Assembly: GCA_004367505.1 (NCBI GenBank)
Contig: SFCB01000137.1
Location: forward strand, 1-64,000
DNA length: 64,000 bases
Reading direction: 5' to 3'
Source of the DNA: Chloroflexi bacterium OHK40
GTDB lineage: Bacteria; Chloroflexota; Chloroflexia; Chloroflexales; Chloroflexaceae
Part shown: positions 53,355 to 62,470 of the stretch, piece after piece
Position numbering within the stretch: position 1 is the first letter of the stretch
How the letters are laid out: every line of letters starts with the position of its first letter
Made by a program: the position numbers and the translations under genes
Notes under the pieces: model-generated
Seen by the model: only the letters and a program-made list of their open reading frames with translations
The model's database searches: none
Told to the model about the DNA's origin: nothing

Positions 53355-55816
53355 TGCTCACCACCGCTATGGCAGTGGCGCGACGGCACTGGCTGCTCTG
53401 GATCGCTCTCGCGGTGGGCCTGATCTTGCGGATCGCCCTCTGGGACAACTTGCCCCGCCTCGGGCTCGTGAGCGATGAGGCCGAGTACCTTGCCTCCGCC
53501 GACTGGCTGGCTGCTGGCCGTGGCTTCGCCTGGCACACCCAATATCTCTGGACCCGCGCGCCAGGCTACCCGCTCTTCCTGGCCGCCCACATCGCTAGCT
53601 TCGGGCGTGTCCTGGAGCCGATCTATGTCGCTCAGGTTGTCCTGAGTATGGTCAATGTTGGCCTTGTGTACGCCCTGGCGCTTCTGCTCGTGGGTGGAGC
53701 GCAGCGCAACCGGGATGCTCGCGGCGCGGCGGGGATTGCGGCACTGCTGACGGCGCTCTACCTGCCGCTGGCGGCCTACACCCAGCTACTGCTGAGTGAG
53801 ACCCTCTTTATCACACTCCTGCTCGCGGCGCTCCTGGCGCTGGGGGGCGCGCTGCGGGCAGGGCCGTGGGTGGGCCTCGGGCTGCACGTGGCCGGGGGCA
53901 CGCTGCTCGGCCTGGCCACGCTTACGCGGGGGCTTACGCTGGGTTTCTTGCCGCTTGTAGCGGGATGGGCGCTCCTCATGGCGCGCGGCCAGGGACAGCG
54001 CTGGAGTGGGGCTCTGGCGTGGGCGGCAGCCTGCACCCTGCCTGCTGCACTGGTGATCCTCCCCTGGAGCGTCTATGCCAGCAGGGCCTACGGCGGGCCG
54101 ATGGTTGTGGATACAACCGGGGCCTTTAACCTGATGCTCGGGGCGCGCACCGCTTTCGATGGCGGCCGTAGCGATGCGCCCTCGCGCAACTTTGTACTGG
54201 CGCTGCTGGATCCGGCCCTGACGCGGGAGCAGCGAGAGGCGCTGCTGGCTGCTCGCCCACGGGCCGATGGCGGCGTGCAGGCTGGCGCCTGCCTCTATGA
54301 GGCCCGAGACGAGCGGCTGCTCGCAGCCCTGGAGCGGCCTGCCGCGAGCCTTAGCCAGGGGGATCGGCAGCGGCTCATGAGCGCCGAGGCCTTCTGCCTG
54401 CTGCGGGCTGCGCCGGGCGCCTTTGTGACGAAGAGTCTGGTGGAGTTGATCGATCTCTTCCAGATCAACTACACCGGCGATGAGCGCTTGAGTAAGGGTT
54501 TTGCCCTCGGCAGGCTGCCGCCATGGTACGTGCTCGCCTCGCTGCTGCTCGACGATACGCTGTATGTGCTGAGCCTGCCACTCGCCGTACTCGGGTGGGC
54601 GAAGTTGCGCTCGCATCCGTCTGTGGGAGCGGTGGGCGTAGGGCAGCCGGCAGAGGCCGGCGGGCGCGGCGCTGGGGAGCCCGTTTCCAGCGGAGCGCTC
54701 CGGGCTGCCGCCGGCGCGCTGGTTGGCCTCTGGCTACTCTACAACCTGGCGGCCGCGCCGCTGCTCTTCGCGATCAATCGCTTCCGCGTGCCGCTGATGC
54801 CGCTCCTCTTCGTGTTTGCCGGCTTTGCGATTGTGGCGCTCCCGCGTCTCGGACCGACGCTGCGCAGCCGGTACGGGGCTGCCTGTGCCCTGCTGGCGGC
54901 CCTGCTGCTGTTCGTGGCGGCCTCGCCGCACGCCTACCTGGAGCCGCGCGCCCCCGGTGCCCCCTCGCGCTGGGCCTCCTACCTCGGCCCCTATCCGTCG
55001 AGCCTGGCGAGCGCCTGGCGCGCCCTTGTGGCCCGGCCCAGCTACCTGCGCGGCCAGGAGTTGGCAGCCGCCCTGGGCGCTGGAGACGTGGCCAGCGCCA
55101 GACGAGCGCTCGCAGCCCCCGAGTTGGCCCCCTACGACCGGGCTGTTGGCGCTCCGCTCCTCGACGGCCTGGAGGGCCGGCCGGCCGATGGCCTGGACCG
55201 GCTTGCCACGCAGCCGGAGCGGCCCCTTGAGGGGTGGCAGACCTCGCTAGTGGCCGGCGAGCTCTTCCGGCAACTCGGTGATCTGGAGGCCGCCCGCCGC
55301 GAGCTTAATCCCGAGCACGTCGACAGGGAAAACCCCGTGGCCTGGGCCTGGCTGTGGCTCGCGCCGCCGCCCCTGCCCGGCAACCGGATCGAGCTGGCCG
55401 ATGATAATGATCTTGGCTATATCAGAGGCTTCTACCTTGGCCGCTACGATGCCGACCTCGGCGCGACGGTTCGCTGGGCAACGGGCGAAGCGGCTCTGCG
55501 CTTCCCCGGCGCGGGTAGCGGCGCTCCGCAGCGGCTCTGTCTGGCCGCGAGCAGCCTGGGATGGCCCGCCGATCTGCGACCACCCACGGTAGCCGCCTGG
55601 CTCGACGATGAGCTGCTCGGGAGCTTTGCGCCCGGCGCGGAGCTGGAGGAATACTGCCTGCCGCTTCCAGCACGCCCCGCCGGCTCGGAGCTTGTGATCA
55701 CGCTGCGGGCGCCCACCTTTGTGCCTGGCGCGCTCGACCTGATCGCCCAGCAGGGGCCCCAGGTGGGCCAGCTACGCCTGCTCGGCTTCCAGCTGGATTG
55801 GGCGGAGGTGCGGTGA
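53351..55816 (+). CDS. GT39-like membrane glycosyltransferase with helical and beta C-terminal modules
   Basis: An 821-aa protein. Helices run from about 10 to 530, with GLVSDEAEYLASADWLAAGRG as the first-loop acidic motif and YPLFLAAHIASFG. The outside C-terminal part has a helical, TPR-like stretch (about 560-660, ELAAALGAGDVASARRALAA and LFRQLGDLEAARREL), followed by a beta module (about 675-821) with LGYIRGFYLG, VRWATGEAALRFPG and ELVITLRAPTFVPG. The next protein ends with the same module. The GTG start overlaps the previous stop as GTGA. Confidence 0.82.
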   Translation: MMLTTAMAVARRHWLLWIALAVGLILRIALWDNLPRLGLVSDEAEYLASADWLAAGRGFAWHTQYLWTRAPGYPLFLAAHIASFGRVLEPIYVAQVVLSMVNVGLVYALALLLVGGAQRNRDARGAAGIAALLTALYLPLAAYTQLLLSETLFITLLLAALLALGGALRAGPWVGLGLHVAGGTLLGLATLTRGLTLGFLPLVAGWALLMARGQGQRWSGALAWAAACTLPAALVILPWSVYASRAYGGPMVVDTTGAFNLMLGARTAFDGGRSDAPSRNFVLALLDPALTREQREALLAARPRADGGVQAGACLYEARDERLLAALERPAASLSQGDRQRLMSAEAFCLLRAAPGAFVTKSLVELIDLFQINYTGDERLSKGFALGRLPPWYVLASLLLDDTLYVLSLPLAVLGWAKLRSHPSVGAVGVGQPAEAGGRGAGEPVSSGALRAAAGALVGLWLLYNLAAAPLLFAINRFRVPLMPLLFVFAGFAIVALPRLGPTLRSRYGAACALLAALLLFVAASPHAYLEPRAPGAPSRWASYLGPYPSSLASAWRALVARPSYLRGQELAAALGAGDVASARRALAAPELAPYDRAVGAPLLDGLEGRPADGLDRLATQPERPLEGWQTSLVAGELFRQLGDLEAARRELNPEHVDRENPVAWAWLWLAPPPLPGNRIELADDNDLGYIRGFYLGRYDADLGATVRWATGEAALRFPGAGSGAPQRLCLAASSLGWPADLRPPTVAAWLDDELLGSFAPGAELEEYCLPLPARPAGSELVITLRAPTFVPGALDLIAQQGPQVGQLRLLGFQLDWAEVR

Positions 55817-57978
55817 GCGGGCGACGGCATCAACCGGGCGCCTGGCACCGGGTGGCCCTGGCGGCGGTCGTGCTGCTGGGGCTCGGGCTGCGGCTGCTCG
55901 TCTGGCACTGGCGCGAGTTTCAGCCCCTGGGAGGCGACGAACAGGAGTATCTGAGCGCGGCGCTCACGCTGCTCCAGGAGCGCCGCTATGTCGAGCTGCT
56001 CTTTATGCGCCCGCCGCTCTACCCGCTCTTCCTCGCGGCGAGCATTCTAGTCGTCGACTCGCTGGTGCAGAACCTGCGTCTGGTGCAGGCCCTGGTGAGT
56101 ACGGTGACCATCCCCATGGTCTACCTGCTAGCCCGTGAGGTGGCGCTGGGGGAGCGGCCAGGGGATGAGGAGCATGCTAAATGGGCCGGCCTGCTAGCGG
56201 CACTCCTGGCGGCGCTGAGCTACACGCTGGCGGCCAATGCGGCTGAGTTGCTCTCGGAGACGCTCTTTCTCTTCGGGCTTACAGCCGTGCTCTGGCTGCT
56301 GATCCGGGCTGGGCGAACGGGTTTGCGGCGCCTGGCGGGGCTTGCCGGGCTCGCTCTCGGCGCGCTCTGCCTGGTGCGTTCGGTGGCGCTGCCGCTGCTG
56401 CCGCTCGGTGGGTTGTGGCTGCTCTGGCATGCCTGGCAGCGCGCGCGGCTGGATGGCGCGCCCCGATCGCTGCGCCAGAGCGTCGGGTTGTGGCTCCGTC
56501 CCGGCCTTGTGCAATGTGCCATCCTGATGCTGGCCTGGTGCAGCCTTGTGCTCCCCTGGACGGCACGCAACTATGTGACCTACGGCGGCCTGATCCTGAT
56601 CGACACGACTGGCGCCGAGAACCTCTGGCTCGACAACGACCCGGCTGGCCGCGAGGCGGTGAAGGCACAGCTCTTTGCCCTCGGCGACGACCGGTTGCGG
56701 CGCCAGCAGCTGGGCGCCAGCAATGGGGTTGCAGTCATCGTGGCGGACCCGGGCCGTTTCGCGCGGAAGGTGTGGGGTGAGTTGCTGGCCTTTGTTGCGC
56801 TGGAGTACGTCGATGATCTGCGCGCCCGCCCGGCGATCTGGGTGGGGCCAGCGGAGGTTGGGCTGCGCCTGGCGCTCGGCGATGGACTGTGGCTCGTGCT
56901 GCTCCTCGTTGGGGGCTACGGGCTGGCCCGTGGACTCTCAGGAGGGAGCGCCGGGAGGTCTGGCGCCAGGGATGGCCCTTCCCCTGCCTGGTTGCTCACG
57001 CCCTGGGCGCTCTATGTGCTACTCACCACGCTGATCTTCCACGTGGAGTTGCGCTACCGCCTGCCGCTCTTCCCGGCATTGCTGCCTTATGCCGCCCTCA
57101 CCCTGCTCGGCTGGTGGCGCCAGCAACCAGGCCGCCGGGCCGCCGCTGTTGGGGCGGCGCTGGTGCCCGTCGCCTGCCTGGCGCTGATGCTGCTCCACGT
57201 GAATTATCCGGCTCTGGCGTGGCGGCTTGGCTGGAAGCACTGGCAGCTTGCCCGGGCTGAAGCGGCCCTGGCCCGTGGCGACAGTGCCGGCGCGGCTGTG
57301 GCAGCCCGGGCTGCCCTGGCCCACGATGAGCGCTCCGCCCTGGCCCGCCTGGCGCTGGCCCGCGTGGCGTGGCTTGAGAACGATCGGTCCGGCGCGCTCG
57401 CCTGGCTCGACGAAGCGGTTGCAGCTGTGCGCGACCACCCCCAGGCGCACGTTGCGCGCGGCGATCTCCGGCGCGCCCTCGGCGATGACGGCGCGGCGCT
57501 GGCCGACCTGGCCTACGAGACGGCAACCCGGCAGGATCTACAGGCCTGGGCCTGGGAACACTTTGTGACGCCTGGCACACCACGGCTTGAGCTTGGCGAC
57601 GGGCTGGACCTCGGCTTTGTGCGCGGTGTCCACGGGGTTCGAGCGGGGCAGGAGGGCTACCGGTGGACGACCGGGCGCGCACTGCTGCGACTTTCGGCAC
57701 CGCCCGGCGCGACGGACCTCGTGCTGCGGCTCGCCTCGGGCCGGCCAGCGGGCACGGCGCCGGTGCCGGTAGAGGTGCGAGTTGGCGGCGTGCTGGCGGG
57801 CACGCTCAGAGCCGGCCCCGAGTGGTCGGAGCAGCGGTTGGCGCTGCCGCCCGGTACCGGGAACACAGAACTCGTCGTAGAACTTCGGACGCCCACCTTT
57901 CGGCCACGCCAGTACGACCGGGCGAGCGCCGATGGGCGTACGCTCGGCGTCATGCTCGACCAGGCCGCGATAGAGTAG
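55813..57978 (+). CDS. GT39-like membrane glycosyltransferase with TPR and beta modules
   Basis: A 721-aa protein. Helices span about 12-470, with PLGGDEQEYLSAALTLL as the first-loop acidic motif and RPPLYPLFLAASI. A TPR-like stretch (about 475-570, EAALARGDSAGAAVAARAAL and ALARVAWLENDRSGALAWL) and a beta module (about 590-721) with LGFVRGVHG, YRWTTGRALLRL, EWSEQRLALPPG and ELVVELRTPTFRP follow. Its layout is parallel to the preceding gene, so the two probably arose by duplication. GTG 55813 overlaps the previous TGA as GTGA. Last gene of the operon. Confidence 0.84.
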   Translation: MSGRRHQPGAWHRVALAAVVLLGLGLRLLVWHWREFQPLGGDEQEYLSAALTLLQERRYVELLFMRPPLYPLFLAASILVVDSLVQNLRLVQALVSTVTIPMVYLLAREVALGERPGDEEHAKWAGLLAALLAALSYTLAANAAELLSETLFLFGLTAVLWLLIRAGRTGLRRLAGLAGLALGALCLVRSVALPLLPLGGLWLLWHAWQRARLDGAPRSLRQSVGLWLRPGLVQCAILMLAWCSLVLPWTARNYVTYGGLILIDTTGAENLWLDNDPAGREAVKAQLFALGDDRLRRQQLGASNGVAVIVADPGRFARKVWGELLAFVALEYVDDLRARPAIWVGPAEVGLRLALGDGLWLVLLLVGGYGLARGLSGGSAGRSGARDGPSPAWLLTPWALYVLLTTLIFHVELRYRLPLFPALLPYAALTLLGWWRQQPGRRAAAVGAALVPVACLALMLLHVNYPALAWRLGWKHWQLARAEAALARGDSAGAAVAARAALAHDERSALARLALARVAWLENDRSGALAWLDEAVAAVRDHPQAHVARGDLRRALGDDGAALADLAYETATRQDLQAWAWEHFVTPGTPRLELGDGLDLGFVRGVHGVRAGQEGYRWTTGRALLRLSAPPGATDLVLRLASGRPAGTAPVPVEVRVGGVLAGTLRAGPEWSEQRLALPPGTGNTELVVELRTPTFRPRQYDRASADGRTLGVMLDQAAIE

Positions 57979-57994
57979 CTGGGTGTACGCCCGT

Positions 57995-59035
57995 CTATCG
58001 CTGTGGTGGCGCTCCGTGGTCGGTGGCGGGCTCGCCCCAGCGCGGGAGGGTGAAGGGAAGGGAAAACCTGGGCCGGGCCGGCTCAGGGGCTGGCGCTGGA
58101 GCGGGTGGTGGCTCTGGCTCCTGGCGCCAGCTGCGAAGCGCGAGCAGCGCGTCCGTCGCGGCGCGGGCAGTCTCCATCCCCACCTGCTGGCCCTTCTCCG
58201 GGTTCGACAGATCAAGCGTGGGGATATCGACGACTGGCGGGCTCAGGAGCAGGTCGGGCGGGTTGGCCTGCAGGTGAAGGGCCGTCGCGTGATTGATGAG
58301 GAGCGAGAGCGCCCGATTTGCTACGGCAAGCTGCTGGGGGGCCACCATCAGCCTGGCGAGCGGGTTCGTCGCTGGTGGCGAGAGCAGGCTAAAGCTGGCA
58401 ACCGCATCGTTCAGCTCCACGGCGACCACGCGCTGAGCACCGAGGCTCTGGGCCACATCCACCGGCAGATTGTTCAGAATGCCTCCATCGGCGAGGAGCT
58501 CGTTGCCGCGTACAAGTGGTGGGAGGATACACGGTACCGCCGTTGTAGCGAGCACAGCGTCAACCAGGGGACCCTCGCGGATCACCACCAGCTTGCCGCT
58601 CACCAGGTCGGTCGCGGTCACGGCGCAGGGAATGCGCAGATCGGCAAAGGTACGGGTACCAAAGAGGGCGCGGAGGATCTCCTCACGGCGGCGCTGGCCG
58701 ATCAGGCCGGTGCGGGTTGGATCGGGCAGTGCGATCCGGCGCAGGGACATAGTGCGGAAGACCTCGCGCATGGTCGCAAAATCGATCCCTGCCGCATACA
58801 TCACGGCCACAGCGCCGCCGGCAGAGGTACCGGCGATCACATCGATCGGCACATCGAGCTCCTCGAGCACCTGAAGCACCCCCACGTGGGCGGCGCCCTT
58901 ACCGCCGCCGCCGCCTAGCGCCAGGCCGAGCAGCCGTGGCGGGGGCGGCGCAGGTGGAGGGGCAGGGGGCTGCGCCTGGGCGACAAAACGATCGCGGAGC
59001 TGGTGGAACCAGGTACTATAGCTGCCGTCCAGCAT
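57995..59035 (-). CDS. patatin-like phospholipase
   Basis: A 346-aa lipid acyl hydrolase. It has the oxyanion-hole GLALGGGGGKGAAHVG, the nucleophile Ser in AGTSAGGAV and the dyad Asp in LLADGGILNNLPVD, all intact. The N-terminal about 35 residues and the C-terminal about 50 residues are Pro/Ala-rich and likely flexible. No signal peptide is visible, so it is probably cytosolic or membrane-associated (RssA-like). It is convergent with the GT39 operon, whose last stop is 17 bases from its own. A minus-strand TATAAT lies at 59090-59095. Confidence 0.92.
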   Translation of the reverse strand: MLDGSYSTWFHQLRDRFVAQAQPPAPPPAPPPPRLLGLALGGGGGKGAAHVGVLQVLEELDVPIDVIAGTSAGGAVAVMYAAGIDFATMREVFRTMSLRRIALPDPTRTGLIGQRRREEILRALFGTRTFADLRIPCAVTATDLVSGKLVVIREGPLVDAVLATTAVPCILPPLVRGNELLADGGILNNLPVDVAQSLGAQRVVAVELNDAVASFSLLSPPATNPLARLMVAPQQLAVANRALSLLINHATALHLQANPPDLLLSPPVVDIPTLDLSNPEKGQQVGMETARAATDALLALRSWRQEPEPPPAPAPAPEPARPRFSLPFTLPRWGEPATDHGAPPQR

Positions 59036-59089
59036 AGTCGCTCCTGAGAACGTACCGGCCGGGAAGGGTTTAGTTGAAACCTCGACTGT

Positions 59090-59095
59090 ATTATA
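59090..59095 (-). promoter_or_regulatory. -10 element of patatin-like gene
   Basis: The minus strand reads TATAAT, 54 bases before ATG 59035. The -35 is weak. Confidence 0.4.
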
Positions 59096-59119
59096 CAGCC
59101 GGAATCCCCGGGCCGCCTG

Positions 59120-59128
59120 TGCTACAAT
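59120..59128 (+). promoter_or_regulatory. extended -10 promoter of VWA gene
   Basis: TGC-TACAAT, 37 bases before ATG 59166. It is back to back with the minus-strand -10 at 59090-59095. Confidence 0.45.
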
Positions 59129-59165
59129 ACAACGTCGAGCGCCAGAGGGTATGGGAGTGAGGTCT

Positions 59166-60374
59166 ATGTCGAGCCCCGGTTCGGGCCACCTGCTGCGTCA
59201 TCTGCTTGCTTTTGGCTACCTGCTGCGCGAGATGGGCGTGCCGATCAGCCCCGGCCAGATGGTCGATCTTGTAGGCGCGCTGGACCACATCCCCGTGACG
59301 CGCCGTGAGGATTTTCGGGCGGCGCTGCGCTGCATGCTCGTGCTGCGCCGGGAGGACTTGCCACTCTTCGATATGGCCTTCGAGTTCTACTGGCATGCGA
59401 GTGGCGCGAGCGATCCCGAGACCGCGCTGTTGCAGGCGGTGATCCCACAGACGCGCATCCCGCGCCGCCAGTTACGGCTGCCACGGAGGCCCCGCGATGA
59501 GCCCGACGAGGCGGCGCGGGAGCACGAGGAGCGGGAGGAGCTGGATCTGCGGCTGACGTTCAGCCGCGATGAGGTGCTGCGGAAGAAAGATTTCGCCCAG
59601 TGTAGCTGGGAGGAAGTGCAAGCGGCGCGCGCGCTGATCCAGCGTATGCGCTGGCAGATCGAGGAGCGCCCCACCCGCCGCCGGCGTCCCAACCGGCGCG
59701 GGCGTGTGCTGGACTTCCGACGTACCCTGCGCCGCAGTACGCGCTACGGTGGGGAGTTGGTGGAACTGGCCTGGCGCGAGACGTGCACCACCCCGCGTCC
59801 GCTGGTGGTGATCTGCGATATTAGCGGGAGCATGGAGCGCTACTCGCGCATTCTGCTGCAATTCGTCCATGCGATCACCGAGGGTGTTGATGAGGTTGAG
59901 TCCTTCGTCTTTGGCACGCGCCTCACCCGCATTACGCGCCAGTTGCGCCACCGCGATATCGACGACGCTCTCGATGCCGTAAGCAAGCATGTGCTCGACT
60001 GGAGTGGCGGTACCCGGATCGGCGACGCGGTGAAGGAGTTCAACTTCCGCTGGGGTCGCCGGGTGCTCAGTCGTGGCCCGGTGGTGCTACTGATCAGCGA
60101 TGGCTGGGACCGTGGCGAGCCGGAGTTACTCCGTCGTGAGATGGATCGTTTGCAACGATCGTGCCACCGCCTGATCTGGCTCAACCCGCTGCTCGGGAGC
60201 CCCGGCTACGAGCCGCTGACGGTCGGCATGCAGGCGGCCCTGCCCTTCGTCGATGATTTTCTGCCCGTCCACAACCTCGTCAGCCTGGAGCAGTTGGGCG
60301 CGAAGCTGGCTACGCTGGCCGCAAAGGCACCGGCCCGCCGCCAGCGGCCGGTGCCGAGCCAGCGCTCAGGCTGA
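59166..60374 (+). CDS. CoxE-like VWA-domain protein
   Basis: A 402-aa protein of the CoxE/VWA family. An N-terminal helical region (about 1-110) is followed by a charged linker (RDEPDEAAREHEEREELD) and a basic patch RRRRPNRRGRVLDFRRTLR. The VWA fold then begins VVICDISGSMERYSR, the DxSxS MIDAS site. Such proteins usually work with a MoxR-type AAA ATPase, loading metal or activating a partner enzyme, but neither a MoxR nor an oxidase gene lies in the window. The start ATG 59166 has GGGAG at 8 bases. ATG 59151 is possible. Confidence 0.88.
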   Translation: MSSPGSGHLLRHLLAFGYLLREMGVPISPGQMVDLVGALDHIPVTRREDFRAALRCMLVLRREDLPLFDMAFEFYWHASGASDPETALLQAVIPQTRIPRRQLRLPRRPRDEPDEAAREHEEREELDLRLTFSRDEVLRKKDFAQCSWEEVQAARALIQRMRWQIEERPTRRRRPNRRGRVLDFRRTLRRSTRYGGELVELAWRETCTTPRPLVVICDISGSMERYSRILLQFVHAITEGVDEVESFVFGTRLTRITRQLRHRDIDDALDAVSKHVLDWSGGTRIGDAVKEFNFRWGRRVLSRGPVVLLISDGWDRGEPELLRREMDRLQRSCHRLIWLNPLLGSPGYEPLTVGMQAALPFVDDFLPVHNLVSLEQLGAKLATLAAKAPARRQRPVPSQRSG

Positions 60375-60512
60375 TGCGCGCGCCAGGTTCGGCTGGAATG
60401 GATCTATCGGACCGTGTTGCGGCACCCTCAGACAGATGGAACGGCGGTGCCGCGTCCGGCGCGTTCACGCGATCGTTCGCGCCACACTGTACCCGGCACC
60501 AGCCAGATGAGC

Positions 60513-60538
60513 CGGAAGCGCTCCACGGGGCGCTTCCG
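60513..60538. terminator. 9-bp hairpin after VWA gene
   Basis: CGGAAGCGC (60513-60521) pairs exactly with 60530-60538, with an 8-nt loop. It lies between the VWA gene and the next gene. It could be a terminator or part of the leader of the gene starting at 60577. Confidence 0.35.
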
Positions 60539-60576
60539 CCGATCGTCGTAGCTTCCACGCAGGTGAAGGGCTCCCT

Positions 60577-61308
60577 ATGACTGACCAGAAGGCCCGCGCT
60601 GACGCGCTGATCGCCCGTGGCCGGGAGTTGCTCGAGCGCGACCAGCTGCCGGCCGCCACGGATCTGCTGAACCAGGCGGTGAAACTCTACTGGGCGGCGG
60701 GTGAGCAGTACGCTGCCGCCGCCCAGATCGGTAACTACGGCTGGGCCTTGCGGCGTAAAGGCCGCCCCGATCTAGCCCGCCCCTACCTGCTAGAGGCAGC
60801 GAACATCTTTGCCCAGATGGGCCTGCAGGAGTTCGCCGAGCGCCACCGTTTTGCCGCCGACGACGTAAACCCCGGGGTGACGGCCGAGTTGCTGGCGAGC
60901 CTTCCCCCGGCAGTGCGCGGCGCGCTTGAGCGGGGCGATGTAGCGGGGCTTCAGTTTGCGCTCGATGCGCTGGCGGTAGCCGAGCGGGCGCTGGTCGTCG
61001 AACGCCTGTCCGCGGCCGGGGTGATCAGTGTTGGCGACGATGCCGAGCGTAGCGCCGATGCCATCGCCCAGTTCGAGCCGCTGATCCAGGCCATCGTCGC
61101 CGTTGTGCGTGGCGCGCAGGAGGAGCGGCCCGAGATCGAGCGGACGCTGGCCGACCTTGAGCGTAAGGGCTGGCGCCTCCGCCGCCCGGTCGAGAAGATC
61201 TGGGCCGGGGAGCGCCGCCTCGCCCCGCTCACCCAGGGCCTCGACGAGCTCGACACCGCCCTCGTGCGGCGCATCCTCGAGGTGATTGGAGCTGCCCCGG
61301 GGCCGTGA
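60577..61308 (+). CDS. TPR-like helical protein, function unknown
   Basis: A 243-aa soluble, mostly helical protein. Residues about 1-90 look like two or three tetratricopeptide units (LLERDQLPAATDLLNQAVKLYWAAG and GWALRRKGRPDLARPYLLEAANIF). The rest is helical with Leu/Ala/Glu-rich segments and a C-terminal QGLDELDTALVRRILEVIG. No enzyme motif is seen. The start ATG 60577 has weak upstream purines (GGTGAAGGGCTCCCT). It may be transcribed with the CoxE-like gene 200 bases upstream, but a hairpin lies between them. Confidence 0.75.
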   Translation: MTDQKARADALIARGRELLERDQLPAATDLLNQAVKLYWAAGEQYAAAAQIGNYGWALRRKGRPDLARPYLLEAANIFAQMGLQEFAERHRFAADDVNPGVTAELLASLPPAVRGALERGDVAGLQFALDALAVAERALVVERLSAAGVISVGDDAERSADAIAQFEPLIQAIVAVVRGAQEERPEIERTLADLERKGWRLRRPVEKIWAGERRLAPLTQGLDELDTALVRRILEVIGAAPGP

Positions 61309-61384
61309 GGCTGCCCGGAGATCGCGAAACCGCGTGCCGGCAACCGTCCGGCGCTGAGCGCAACAGTCCGCCAGGTCCCAGCAC

Positions 61385-62260
61385 TCACAGAAGGTGCTCC
61401 CGCAGGGCTGTGCAGGTTGCGTCGGGCGCCTCCTCGGGCAGGAAATGGCCGCAGGGCAGGGCCCACCCCCGCACATCCTCGGCGCGCTCCCGCCATACCC
61501 CGAGCACGTCATACTTCTTGCCGATGAACCCTTTGCCGCCCCAGAGCACTAGCAGGGGGCAGTTGATCCGGCGGCCAAGGTCGGCCTCATCATGGACGAG
61601 GTCGATCGTCGCTGCGGCGCGGTAGTCCTCGCAGGTGGCGTGGATGGTTTCGGGGTTGCTGAAGCAGCGGATGTACTCGGCTAGCGCCTCGGGCGTGAAG
61701 GCGGACTCATCGCGTCCCCACTGGGCAAGTTTCTTGCGCAGGTAGTAGGCCGGGTCGGCGCCGATCAGGCGCTCCGGCAGATCGAAGGGCTGGCTGAGGA
61801 AGAACCAGTGGTAGTAGGCCGCGCCGAACTCCCGGTCGGCGGTGGTGAACATGGTGTAGGTGGGGGCGATATCGAGCACAGCGGCGCGGCTCACGCGCTC
61901 CGGGTGGTCGAGGCAGAGCCGGTGGGTCACGCGGGCGCCGCGGTCGTGGCCGGCAACAGCGAAGCGCGTAAAGCCGAGGGTGGCCATGAGGGCAACCATG
62001 TCGGCGGCCATGGCCCGCTTGCTGTAGCCTGCGTGGTCGGGTCCACCCGGCGGCTTCGCACTGTCGCCGTAGCCACGCAGATCGGGCGCCACCACGGTGA
62101 AGGTGGCCGCGAGGCGCGGGGCCACCTTGTGCCACATGGCGTGGGTTTGCGGGTACCCGTGGATGAGCAGCAGGGGCGGCCCGGCGCCGCCGATGGCGAC
62201 GTTGAGGTCCAGGTAGCCGGTGTTGATCCGGCGCTGCTGAAACCCGGCAAGAATCGTCAT
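61385..62260 (-). CDS. alpha/beta hydrolase, haloacetate-dehalogenase-like
   Basis: A 291-aa alpha/beta hydrolase. HGYPQTHAMWHKVAPRLA (oxyanion region), DLRGYGDSAKP, the nucleophile Asp in AGHDRGARVTHRL and the His in LPCGHFLPEEAPD match haloacetate dehalogenases (DehH1/FAcD type), which replace the halogen of haloacetate with hydroxyl. The same skeleton occurs in epoxide hydrolases, so the substrate is not certain. The start ATG 62260 has GGAGTGAACCT upstream. It is divergent from the TAXI-TRAP operon across a short AT-rich region. Confidence 0.88.
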   Translation of the reverse strand: MTILAGFQQRRINTGYLDLNVAIGGAGPPLLLIHGYPQTHAMWHKVAPRLAATFTVVAPDLRGYGDSAKPPGGPDHAGYSKRAMAADMVALMATLGFTRFAVAGHDRGARVTHRLCLDHPERVSRAAVLDIAPTYTMFTTADREFGAAYYHWFFLSQPFDLPERLIGADPAYYLRKKLAQWGRDESAFTPEALAEYIRCFSNPETIHATCEDYRAAATIDLVHDEADLGRRINCPLLVLWGGKGFIGKKYDVLGVWRERAEDVRGWALPCGHFLPEEAPDATCTALREHLL

Positions 62261-62278
62261 AGGTTCACTCCAGCTTGC

Positions 62279-62308
62279 TTGACTCTTATCAATTAGTATA
62301 GGTACAAT
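62279..62308 (+). promoter_or_regulatory. promoter of TAXI-TRAP operon
   Basis: TTGACT (62279-62284), an 18-base spacer and TACAAT (62303-62308), within an AT-rich island (about 62,280-62,330). The leader to GTG 62471 is about 155 bases. A minus-strand TATACT at 62295-62300 overlaps it and may serve the divergent hydrolase gene. Confidence 0.5.
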
Positions 62309-62470
62309 TCCGAGTAAATATTATTCCCAAGCTACACCCCACCTTCCCCTGTTGATCGCCTGTGTTGCTCCTGGCAAGCTCTGGCAGCTGCGCGCTGAGC
62401 CTGCGGTGGGGAGCGATCCTGGTGTCGATCGAACGTCGTAGGCCCTGGAATACCGTAAGGAGGAAACACT

